Of a stretch of DNA of 64,000 nt, positions 12,929 to 23,400 are shown piece after piece. A program made the translations under genes and the position numbers. Positions within the stretch are counted from its first letter, which is position 1. Every line of letters begins with the position of its first letter. Source of the DNA: Globodera rostochiensis (taxonomy: Eukaryota > Nematoda > Chromadorea > Rhabditida > Heteroderidae); assembly GCA_018350325.1 (NCBI GenBank), contig JAEVLN010000012.1, forward strand, positions 1,881,991 to 1,945,990, read 5' to 3'. The notes beneath the pieces were generated by a model. That model was not told the origin of the DNA. It searched no databases and saw nothing but the letters and a program-made list of their open reading frames with translations.

Positions 12929-14671
12929 CCGGTCACAAATTTTCTTATTTTGTCTAAGAATTACAGAAACTTTTTGTTTTTAGTGCCGGGGGGGCCTTTG
13001 GCGGAAAAAGCGGTGGCTTTAAATGGCAATTTTGGAATTGTGGAAGAGTGAAAATGTGAATTTGTTGAGATGTCCCCCCCCCCCCCCCCCCTCCAGCGAC
13101 AGTTTTCGTGCAGCACAAAAAAAAGGACGGCGGGCGCGGGGGAAGGGGCGGGGCGTGTCCAACCACCAAAAGCCCCCGGGGGGAGGGGGGGGGGGGCTGA
13201 GAGAGCGCCCCTTTCCATTTAGGGGAGGGGGCGAATGTGAAGGGATACTGTAATTGTGGGGAGGAAAAGCCAAAAACGCCAAAAAGACATTTTAAAAAAT
13301 ACCGTAATTATTGGCGCATTGCGTCCATCCGTGGCCGCTTTATTCAAAGTTTAGCGCCCACTTCCTTTTTTTACTTGGCAATTACTTTAAATCCCTTAAT
13401 TTTGAGGCCACCCAAAGGGCCCACTCATTCGTTACCCCCCCCCCCAAATAATCCAAAAATAATTGTCCACTTCCTTTCCCCACTAAAATTTATGTTATGG
13501 TGGTGGTGGCGGTGCCCACACGCGTTTTGACGATTTGGCCAAATGTATACACCGCCATTTGTGCACACAATTTGAAAATGTACAAATTCCCAAGACAAAA
13601 GTACTGCTCGGTTTTGTGGCCGCCAAAATGTCGATAAAATTTAAAGGATATTTTTTTTGTTGCTTCTGGTGAATTTGTTCCATCGTCCATAAGCATTAAC
13701 CGCCGCCCTTTTTGTCCAATTTGCTCTCCATTTTTGGTGTAAAGGATCGCCTCCAGCGAATGGATGGGTCGTCGAGAGTTGCCACTTACCCCCCCCCCCC
13801 AAATTTCGATGAGGGGATTTGTAAGTGAGAAGATGGAAGGTTGGATCCCTTGGGGGGTGGGATCCCTCGGGGGGGGGGGGATCGCCGGGGGGCAGATGGG
13901 GGGACTTTGAGGGGGGGGGGGGATTGGACGTGTTTGACCGTTCTCGAGGGGCAGGTGTTCTTCTCCTTTCTCATGGCCTCTTATGGGGGAAGGGCCGTTG
14001 TTGGGTCGGTCGGTTGCGCAACCGTTCGTTGGGGGGGGGCAAAATGCCACGGGGGGGGGGTGCCCTTCTGCCAAATGGCCATTTTTGCTGCCATTGGCGC
14101 CCAATTAATCATTTTCTGCCCGAGTGATCGGCCGGCCATCGAAGGCTCCAAAACAGCCAATTTTGGGCGTTAAATACGATTGATTACTCAACACTTTGGA
14201 GATATCGCCCAAATTGTCAATTTGGCCCCAAAAATTTGCCTATTTTTGGGTAATGAGCCTGAAATGTCCGTCACTTTTTGTCATTCCCTCAGCCATTTTG
14301 GATGCCAAAAAGTTTTGAGAGGACTCTCTCGACATTTTGAAGTGTGTGCCAATGCCATGGAATTTGTTAGCCCACACAAATTCGTGGATGGCACTCTCCC
14401 GACGGAGTCAATTGAGGGGCATGAGAGCTTTTTTTTGGGGGGGGGGGTAATTGGAACGTATAATTGGCACCATTTTTGTGTTTTGTTTTCGTCGAACGGT
14501 CAATTGAATGGGGCAAATGAATTGCAAGAGAATATTGTGCAATCGGAGAGCCAAAAATAAGGGGGGGGGGGGGAATTGCTGCAATTGTTGGGGGGGGGGG
14601 CTAAATTCAAATCCCGGACCCCGGGATTTATCCCAAAAAATCCTTCCCTCCCCCCAAAATGCCATCCGAAG

Positions 14672-14747
14672 GTGCCCCCGACTCCCGAATGTGCCCCCGA
14701 CTCTCGAATGTGCCCCCGACTCCCGAATGTGCCCCCGACTCCCGAAT
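14672..14747. repeat. 19-bp tandem repeat, four copies
   Basis: Four head-to-tail copies of GTGCCCCCGACTCCCGAAT with one C/T difference in the second copy. Intergenic. Confidence 0.93.
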
Positions 14748-15854
14748 GGGGGATTTCCATCGTCCGCACCCAAATTGCCATCAAAAAAAATTCCCCAATA
14801 AAAACACTCACAAAAAAAATGTCAAGAATTTTCCAATAGATCATTTCCAATGCCTTTTGTGCCGACTTTAACGGGCACTCTGTCGTCCGTTCCATGCCTT
14901 TGCCTGTCCATTCCCCCCCCCCCTTTTGGCCTCCCCGACCGGTCATCCCTCAAAAAATTATGCAAATGTCCCCCACCCCGGGACGACGAATTGCATAATC
15001 TGTTTTGGCGCCCCAAATGGGATTTGGGGGTGAAACAAAAGGGCCAAAAAGCCGACACGAAGAAAATGAAGTGGAAAGAGCGCCGGGGGGGGGGGGGGAG
15101 GGGGGCGGGGGCATGTCATCTTCAGCCCCCCCCCCCCCGAAACCCTCGGCCATTTGTGCTCTGCGGGAGAGATTATATTTTCTCCTCCGATGTTTCTCGG
15201 CCTAAAAAGGCCACCGAATTATAAAAAGGGGGGGGGGGGCTACGATCGTTTGGTTGGTTCTGTCGGGTCGGCGCTGTCCAGTGAATGACCGACCGACCGC
15301 CGCCGAATGTTGCGCAGGCGCCACGAAAAGTCAAATTTACTCTTTTCATGCCACGGCAATTTCGGCCAAAAGTTTCCTTTTTGTCCTCTCAACATGCATT
15401 TGGATAAATTAAGTCCTAAACGATTTGTTCAATATTTATGTACTGGTGGGTGGGTGATTAAGGGATTTTAAGCATTTTTTTATAGAGGAATTTTGACGGT
15501 AAACCCCCGCCCGAGGGGCTTAAGCCGATGCCTTTTTTGGGGAGTCGGACGAGCGGAGACGGGCAAAAGCTTTTAAATAGAGTAAGGACGGACTTGAGGA
15601 CCGATCAAAATTCGACCGAGAATCTCGAAAAAAATCTCGATCGTCAGTGCCCTACTGGATTGTTAATTCTGATTTTAGTGAGGATAAACCAAAAGGAAAA
15701 GTGCCGACAGAAACAATCCCCCCCCGGCGTTTGTTAAATAAAAAATTTCAAAAATTCGCCCAACCAATTTCAAATCCAATTAATTGTGGCACAGATAAAT
15801 AAACATAACGAACAAAATCGGAAGTCGGGCGGGCACCGATCCCGAGAAGAGATA

Positions 15855-15879
15855 AAAATAATAATAATAATAATAATAA
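15855..15879. repeat. (AAT)n microsatellite
   Basis: About eight AAT/ATA units; a shorter (AAG)6 tract lies at 16115-16132. Confidence 0.9.
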
Positions 15880-16264
15880 GCGGCCGTCAACTTTCTTCCA
15901 TTTATGCCAATGAATGGACTCATTCATATGCCCGCCGGCCGACAAGGCATTTGGCCGAAATGAATGAGTGAAATGATGGGGAGGGGGGGGGGGAAAGAAA
16001 TGATTGGCATTTCACCGGAGGGGTCATCACTTCGGCGGCTGGACGGGAAAGCGTGGGGCGGGGGCACATTATTTGGACAGAATTTATTGTCAAATTACCC
16101 TCTCTAATAACAAAAAGAAGAAGAAGAAGAAGCCAATTTTGGAAACGCTTATGGCACCAATCGCGCTTTTTAGGATTTAAATGTGAATTTTGTATTTATG
16201 TACAAAATATTTTCGATTAAATAATTCTTATAAAATGTTTTAAAAAAATGTTTTTGTTTATTGT

Positions 16265-19200
16265 TTATTGTTCATCCAGCCTCTCTTTGTTCATTGGTCG
16301 GCCAAAGTCTCTTCGCGTGCAGCGAAAGAGCAACAAATTGCCCGCGAGGGCAATAAGCACAAAAACAAAACAAAACGCCGACAGCGCCGCCAGTGAAGTC
16401 AATGAAAGGTAAAAAATGCCTTTGTCAGATGGACCTTAAATTTGACAAAAATTTAAAGCCGAAAAAAGAGAGTGAATGAAAATTCCAAATCGTTTTTCGA
16501 ATTACGTCCATTTTCTCTCCCCCCCCCACCCCCTCCGGGCACCTCCGGGACGATTCATTTTTTGGCTACCAAGGCTATGCAAATGTTCGGCAACATTCGA
16601 ACGGCAAAATTTGGAAGAATTTGGGTAATTTTCGTCGCCGTCGGCGTCCCCAAAACAAAGCGACGTGCGGACGCGCTGTTCCGAAGCCGGCAATTGGACA
16701 CCAACGACGGAAACGGCGGCATTTCTTCGCCGACGGCGTGCAAATGACGAGGAAAGGTCGGCGAGCACCGAATCGGACGGCGAAGTGACCAAATCGGGAC
16801 AGAACGGAGGCTGAAAATAATGGGCATGGCCAAAAAAAGGAATATTTTGGGGATGTCTCTCCATTTGACCCTCCCCTACCACCCATAACCCCCGGGGGGT
16901 CGGACGGTTATTTGACGGAACTCCCCCCCCCCCCCCCCAACCACCCAACCCCCGGGGGGTCGATCGGACGGTCTTTTAACGGAACTCCCACCGACCCCCC
17001 CCCCCCCCCCCCCCACCACCCATAACCCCCGGGGGGTCGGACGGTCCTTTGACGGAACGCCCACCGATGGAAGGCTGGCACAGCTGGTCAACCCGTTTTG
17101 GTCGTCCGGATCCCTCAAATCCGTGCACACGACAATGCGACATTTGAGCGACAATTGCGCCTGATCCGGAAGTTTAAAGGCATGCCAATGTGCTCTGGCG
17201 ATGTCGCGCTGAAATGAAATTGCACAATTTATTTGTTTTGGTTGTTTTTTTGCGCTCACAAAATTGTCGTAACGGAGATGTCCGAAGATGTTCAGGTCGG
17301 TGGAACAACTTGAAGCAGTACAAACATCGAATTTGTTGTTGCCCTTCCACCAACTGACCCCCAACGGTCAATCACTTCATGTTCCACACCGCGCACGGCG
17401 TCCCGAACAACGCAATTTCTGACGAGGAACCCAAAAGCTTCTGTTTTAGAAAGTTCAATTCGTTCAGTAATATGTTGTTGATCCAAAAATGCAATCGCCA
17501 CAACAAAATGTCACCGGTTTCCGGCTGAAGAGCAAATTCCACGCGGAGAGATTGCCCAATTTGCAACTGTCCGTCCACCTCCGCCCCGTCGGCGCCGCCG
17601 TGAACATCCAACAAAAAGCGCATCGTCGGAATAGGCAACGGCGCTTTTTGCTCCAGTTCAATTGGAACAATGTGAAGCTAAAAATTAATTTTAAAAAAAA
17701 TCAAATTTAAATTAAAAAAAAATATAATTAAATTTAAATTTGAAAAAAAATATACTGGAGCTGGTGGGAATTGAACCCACGACTTCTTGCATGCTAAGCA
17801 AGCACTCTACCACTGAGTTACAGCCCCATTGAACAACAATCCCTTTATTTCCCTAATGAATTAAAGAAAGGGATCCTTGCAAAAGAAATTTTTCCTAAAC
17901 GATTATTAATTAACCCTCGGACAATTGGAAATAAAGTTTATTAAGGCTAATGAAGCAACTCAAAACGCCACTTCTTCGAGTGCCTCCTCAATGTGACGGG
18001 CCATCGGCGGATGCTTTTCACGCTGCGCGATGTTCTGCTGGCCGCACTGGACGAAGAACGATTGGACATTGGACGTGCCGTTCTGTTGTTGGAACATTAC
18101 CTAAAATGTTTGTGTAAATGTACAATAAGTATAGGTAGGTAGAGTACGGTAGTAACAATTATTGTAACAATTTCAATTCCGACCACAATTTGCACATGGA
18201 ATTGTTCCATCGCTGTGGCGAAACGGTCACGCTGATTCCGGACACCGCATTCGGCAAACGAAAAGCTTAAAAAACACACACAAAATGAGTGCCCAAACAA
18301 ATTCAAGCAGTACTGACGAGATGTTGATGTGCTGCTCGTTGTTCAACGAATGGAAACATCGAAAATCAAAACAAACAAAAATAAGTTAATAAAAAAGTGT
18401 GCCAATAATATTCACTCGCCCCGCAATTCGCTTCTTGTCATGGGCAAAAATTTGGCCAGTAAATGGAAAAACAGTGCGGAGAGCGAATTCCATGCCGTTT
18501 TCTTTGCAAATAATTCGTGCCCTTCCTGCAAAAAATGAGTGTTTTTTGTTAAATCATTCAGCAACATTCATTTACCGACGGCACGATTCGGCACTGGCGC
18601 CCGGGGCGCTTCGGTTGGCTGTGGCAACGACGAAGCCGGTGGGAGAATGTCCGGTTCGTCACATTCATTCTTTGGCACCGCCGGTGCCGTCGTTGTCGAT
18701 GAACCGCCGCTTCGGTTCAGCTGGTACGGTCGTCCCGGGATGAAATGGCCGGAAAGCGGCGGCGGCACAGTGAATTCAGCCGGTTGTGCCGAAGTCAAAG
18801 TGGGAAAGTGAGGAGGAAGCCGAGAGTATGCCGGCGGCATTGCTGAAAGACAAAATAAAGTGCCAAAACTTTATTTCACCCATCTTTGATTCGGTGGGAA
18901 CTCGGTTCAAAATCAAAAGTTCGAATTTTTTCAGCTAAGACAACTCGAAATTTCAATTTATTTCTTGAAAGATGAAGCACTCGTCCATACTTGGCGCTGC
19001 AGTTGTCTCAGATTGAGGCGGGAAACGCAAAGAAATTGGCGGTATTTCGGCAAATTCTGCGGGAATATTTCGCTGCGTTTGGGTTGCGAATTCGGACAAT
19101 TTGGACGGAATTTTGTTAGCTGAACTTGTTGAAGTTCTTTTAAGGGTTATTATTTAACTGAACGCCTACGGAAAGTTTGCGGAGGCGGTGAAGTGGCGGG

Positions 19201-20532
19201 GGGATAATATTTGCCCGCCAGCGGCGCATTTGGCGGCGAATATTGCGAAGAAAAAGCGGACGACGGCGACAAAAACTGAAATTTATTATTTTTCCCCCCG
19301 GGGCCTGTAAAAGCCCTAAGGCATAATGCCACACGCCGTTTTGGGCTTTGATCCGTTCACTTACCGGCCGCACTTTGGCCGATGGCGGAAATGCTCCGAT
19401 GAGCAAAACAGGCGCTTTCTTCTGCTCGTAACGAACAGCGGAATTGGCGGCGTCGGCCTCTTCGCCATGTCCGTCAGAGTTCGGCGCGTAATAGGCAATT
19501 CCGCCCACATGGGCCGCCGGCGAGGACGGCACAACGAATGCGGCACCGTCCGGCGACCACAACGGCGCGTATTGGTGGCCGGCCGGCGAGCGGAAAGGCG
19601 CTTGGGGCGAGGGCAGAAATCGTTTGGGTGCCAAAAGGTCCGACGAATCGTCGGGCTGACGGCTCGGCATCCGGGGAACCATTGGTGGCCGTTGAGCTGA
19701 GGGTTGAGCAAAATTACGGCAAATGGTGGCACGGCACCCCTTTCCGTTATTTAAAAATTAAGGGAGATCTGGGAAACACCGACCATCGCTAACAAAACCA
19801 TACATAAATAAGCTCATTTTGCTCACCCGGCGGTTCGTAACGACCAGAAGCAAAGGTTCGAGCCGCCGTTTTTGAATGTCGGTTGGCGTTTAGCCCTCGA
19901 AACTGGTGCCGTTTTTGTTGTGCCGTCGGTGGCGCCGGAGGCGTCGGCCCGTTCGCTGGGACAATGGACGACGCCGCCGACGCGTCGGAAGTGTATTCCA
20001 TCGCAACAAATTCTTTCTTCCCGCTCTTGCGACGTTTGTTCGGCGACGGCAAATGCACTTTTGATGGCGTGAGTGCTGTCAGTGTTGTTGCTTTCTGTTG
20101 CGCAGGAAACTGTTGTTGTTGTTCAATCGAGTTGGACGCGTCCGTTGCCACAGGCGTTGTTGTCCTCCCAGACGACGGGGACGACAATTCTTCCACCAAA
20201 TTCACCCCAACGCCGTCCATCCGTTCGTTCGTCCCGTTGTGGCCGCCCATCAAATGCCGTTCTTCCGCTCTCGCTTCTTTTCCATTCATTTCAATCGAAA
20301 TGGACGTTGTCTCCTCCTCCTCTTCGCCGACGTCCGGATAATCGCGCTCCTCCGACATAATCGCGCTTCTGTCCAGCAGAAGGGTCGGCACGTCCCTGAA
20401 CGACGCCTGCTGCTGATGTTGTTGGTCTGCTGCTGGCCAGATTGAGCTGGGCGAAGTTGGACGACAAAACAATGTGATGAGGACAAGGAATAAAAGGGCC
20501 GACAAACGTAAGAAAGGCGGCGGCGAACACAT
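16265..20532 (-). CDS. Cuticlin-like ZP-domain membrane protein with long N-terminal extension
   Basis: Probable extracellular-matrix (cuticle) protein that polymerises after furin cleavage. Reading the minus strand, a signal peptide (LSALLFLVLITLFC) starts at 20532. A long Ser/Pro/Glu-rich region follows over five exons. The ZP domain begins at about 18520 with IICKENGMEFALRT and PFTGQIF. It continues with CFHSLNNEQHINIS, SFAECGV, SFFVQC, PLPIPTMRF, FLVRNCVVRDAVRGVEHEVI, CSTDLNIFGHLRYDNF and LSLKCRIVVCTDL. A furin-like FARRRRRN lies near 16715. The last exon has a membrane segment (ALSAFCFVFVLIALAGNLLL) and a short basic tail, stop at 16265. About 15 exons join in phase, except that one intron (ending at 18360) lacks an AG acceptor. 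No exact orthologue is claimed. Confidence 0.87.
16880..17065. repeat. Intronic tandem repeat of a splice-donor neighbourhood
   Basis: Three imperfect copies of a 60-75 bp unit containing ACCCCCGGGGGGTCGGACGG and a GACGGAACTCCCACC-like end, separated by C runs of 13-18 bases. The copy nearest 17065 overlaps the donor side of the exon that ends the ZP domain, so the array seems to have grown out of the exon/intron boundary. Confidence 0.85.
17743..17750 (-). terminator. Pol III terminator of tRNA-Ala
   Basis: On the transcribed strand a run of eight T follows the tRNA 3' end by five bases, as expected for RNA polymerase III termination. Confidence 0.8.
17756..17827 (-). tRNA. tRNA-Ala (anticodon AGC)
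   Basis: 72-nt cloverleaf on the minus strand. The acceptor stem is GGGGCTG with CAGCTCC (one G-U-type pair). The D arm is ACTC-loop-GAGT. The anticodon arm is CTTGC TTAGCAT GCAAG, giving AGC. The T arm is GTGGG TTCAATT CCCAC, and the discriminator is A. The B-box GGTTCAATTCC is intact and there is no intron. It sits on the same strand inside an intron of the ZP gene. Confidence 0.96.
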
Positions 20533-20910
20533 CGACTAAACTTTCGAAGAGCATCCGATTGACCAACCGACACTAGAGAGCACGGACTTTTGGACACATT
20601 TTTGGGGGGGGGGGAACAGAAATGAAACAAACAAATCAATCGTTAATAGCAAAAGCCCCCAACAAACTCGGCGCGCGAATCGCTGTTTCCGGCGTCAATT
20701 TCAGCGGAATCATTCAAATAAGGTTCCCCCCCCCCCTCCCCCCTCCCAATTCGTCGTTTTGCATATCTTTCAGCCTTTGTAAAGGGAGCGGCGATAACAA
20801 TCTAATCCAGAGGTTTGAATGAAAGTGAGTGAGAACAATTGGAGTTCCGGGCATGGACGGCAAAAAAAGAGCGGCATAACGTTTGAACGAATTGTTTGGT
20901 AATGGTTAAG
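20533..20910. other. Intergenic, upstream of the ZP gene
   Basis: Contains a G run (20604-20614) and two C runs (20727-20744). Probable promoter region of the ZP gene; no element identified. The plus-strand frame here shows no domain. Confidence 0.4.
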
Positions 20911-21733
20911 GCCAGGTACCCCAACTTCATGTTGTTGCGCGGCAACCACGAGACCCAAAACATCAACCTCAAGTGATTTTAAATTTTTGAATTTTCTGTT
21001 GCTCTAATGAAATTTCTGTGTGAGATTTTTAAATTTGATTGGGACGGAAAATGGGTATCTACGTTTCGCCAATGTTACGTTTTTTGAGGCCAAAAAATTC
21101 GGGAAAAAAGAGTTTAATTTCGATTCAGGTATGCATGGCGGCATTGCTCTCACAATGCGCAGTCTGCAGCAGCTCCAGCAACTGCGCCGTCCGTTGACCG
21201 AACCGTCAAATCCATCACTGGAACTCGACATCCTCTGGGCCGACCCCCACGTGGGGCACAAAGGCGAGCGGCCGAGCCCACGAGGGGTAAGCCACCAGTT
21301 CGGCGAAGATATTGTTGCCAAGGTGTGCCGACGACTCGGAGTCGACATGATCATCCGTGGCCACCAGGTGTGGTCGAAATACCTGTTCCTCGGTGACATC
21401 GTCGACCGAGGCAGACAAAGCCTGGAGACCGTCATGCTTCTTCTGACCTACAGGTCAGAAGCTTCCAGCTTCCGATGGCCTCTTTGACTAAACTTCCCCC
21501 TTTAAGGCCAGATACGCAGACAAGTTCACACTCTTGCGGGGCAACCACGAGACCAGTGCCATCAACAGAAAGTTAGATAGATTTTGAACTAATTGGTTAA
21601 TTTTTTTGTCAGCTATGGGTTCTATAGGGAAATAGCCCAACGCTATGGACCGCGACAAGCCCAGTTCATCTGGACTTGGCTCCCGTACCACGGACTGATC
21701 GGAAAGAAATTTCTGGTGCATGAGAATGACTAA
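20911..21733 (+). pseudogene. Rearranged PP1-type Ser/Thr phosphatase fragments
   Basis: Pieces of a PP1-like catalytic domain occur in the wrong order. First is an isolated exon with FMLLRGNHETQNIN (20911-20973), then a stop. Next, from 21131, is a frame starting MHGGIALTMRSL with DILWADP, RGVSHQFGEDIVAKVC and DMIIRGHQVW (the C-terminal half). It runs without a break into KYLFLGDIVDRGRQSLET (the N-terminal half). After short introns come FTLLRGNHETSAINR and YGFYREIAQRYG, and it stops at 21733 after FLVHEND. The first metal motif GDxHG is missing. Most likely remnants of two tandem copies joined by deletion; an expressed permuted protein is possible but less likely. Confidence 0.75.
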
Positions 21734-22281
21734 CGCCGATCGGACGAACGAACGGAGGGATTGGACTGGTGGGAGAGTTGTGATCTTTGATCAGAATATT
21801 TGCTGATTTGTTCTTCCCTCTGATACGCATCAAATCCATAATTGTCTTTTTAATGAATTTTTTTAATGAAAATCATGCAAATTGTGAAAGTGCAAAGTTT
21901 GGACTCGAAATACAAGCATTAGCCTATGTTACAAGATCTCGAAAATCTAAACAAAATTCATTGGTGGGGGATATAGTGTCTGACTAACGCTGTCTGGGGC
22001 ATGGGTCGTTAGTTTGAAAAATATCATTTTGTTTTTAATTCGAATGGTTTTGGCGTGATGACTTGCGCAAAAAGAATTAATTCGCCTTTTTTTTTTGCCA
22101 TCCATGTTGGGTTTTCTCACTTATTTAGGTGCCTATATTGTTTTACGATCCTAAAAGTAGTGTTTATTATTGTTTAGTAGAGTTTGGCGGGAACTGGACC
22201 CTCAAATTCACTACATGACTTTCAATTTAATATTATGATTTACGGAAAAAAGGGATTTTAAAATGCACCAAAATTCAGAAA
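21734..22281. other. Intergenic
   Basis: AT-rich, no domain-bearing frame. If syntaxin-17 had a full N-terminal Habc region its exons should lie here or further left, but none was found. Confidence 0.45.
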
Positions 22282-23400
22282 ATGTTCTCAAACTCTCCTT
22301 CTACCGCTCTTCCCCATCCCTCCTCAATCCATCCGTCCGGGATAAGCAATGGAATCATCGTTGGTTCTTCATTCGACAATTTTTTCGAGGAAGAGGTCCA
22401 GTCGGAAGAGAACATCTATGAACGGCATTTGGCCCAACAACAAATGTCCAGGGAAGAAGCCAGGTTGGTCGAGTTACAACTGTGCAAGGAGCAAGCGAAG
22501 GACAAGGCGGAGGCAACCCAGCAAGTTGCGCAGGTTTTGATGTCCAGCTCGAATAAGCAAACCGGTAATTCCTTCTCGCATTTAGGACATAAACGACCTC
22601 AACCAGATCATGCAAGACCTGGCCCAACTTGTTCACGTAAGCTCTCGAAATTTGGGGGAGTGCAATTAATAGAGGCGATTTGAATATTCTAATAACACCC
22701 ATTGTTAGTTTAATGCAAGAAAATATCTTTAAACAGAAAATAGCGTTATTTAAACCTAAAGGAAGGGTCTGACCCACTTTCTGTAGTTGGCAACTTGATG
22801 ATCATTTGCTTTAGGAACAACACGACATGGTTGACAGTATTGAGGTTTGCAACACAAGTAGTTAAAGCTTCATCTCTCCAGAGATTGAATGAGTTTAATA
22901 GCAAAGTTTTAAACGAAGGCTTTCTATTTGGAGCATTTTATTTTTAGTAGGATTTTGGCGGTTTGATTTTTCTTAATTTAGTTCAATTTGGTCGTGAGAG
23001 TTTTTCACTTTTAATTAAAGGACCATGTGGAACGTTCAATGCGGGAGGTCAAAGTGGGCGAGCGCAATTTGCGCCGTGCGGTTGCTTCGAACAGTGCCAA
23101 ATATCCGGTGGCCGCTGCGGCGGTCGGAGGTGCGGTGTTGGGCGGGCCGATTGGAATTGCCGCCGGGTCATTGGTGGCCGGCGTTGCAGCCGCTGTCGGA
23201 GGCGCTTTTGCAGGTTTGTCCCCCCGAAAAAACCAATTAACAACCATTCGTTAATAAAACTTTATGATCGGAGGACATTATTAATTTTTCTTCTTGTAGG
23301 ACTCTACGGAGGGCGTATATTGCAGCGAAAAGTGCAAAAAAATGTGGCGACCGGCGCAATTTCTGTTGGAAGCGAGGCACTGGCCAACAACGGGCATTGA
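22282..23400 (+). CDS. STX17: Syntaxin-17 homologue (short form)
   Basis: Autophagosomal Qa-SNARE that drives autophagosome-lysosome fusion. Exon 1 from ATG 22282 encodes a Ser/Pro start and a charged helix (RHLAQQQMSREEARLVELQL). The SNARE helix follows over small exons: DINDLNQIMQDLAQLVH, EQHDMVDSIE, DHVERSMREVKVGERNLRRA. Then comes the hallmark glycine-zipper hairpin: KYPVAAAAVGGAVLGGPIGI, SLVAGVAAAVGGAFAG and LYGGRILQRKVQKN, diagnostic for STX17. The N-terminal Habc bundle is not visible, so the product (about 190 aa) is shorter than the human 302 aa. Whether this is a true truncation, a missed upstream exon, or damage linked to the neighbouring phosphatase debris is unresolved. Confidence 0.86.

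Larger units (their letters stand above)
12929..16264. other. Long intergenic region rich in G/C homopolymers
   Basis: 3.3 kb between the start of the Scratch gene and the 3' end of the ZP gene. It is full of G or C runs of 8-16 bases (for example 13074-13090, 13787-13800, 14567-14573, 15087-15098). Reading frames here are proline/glycine-rich low-complexity frames without domains, so I call no gene. It may hold Scratch regulatory DNA. Confidence 0.6.

Noticed and set aside
13490..14127. Overlapping Pro- and Gly-rich frames on both strands
   Set aside because: Frames are produced by G/C homopolymers; no domain, no splice-consistent neighbours.
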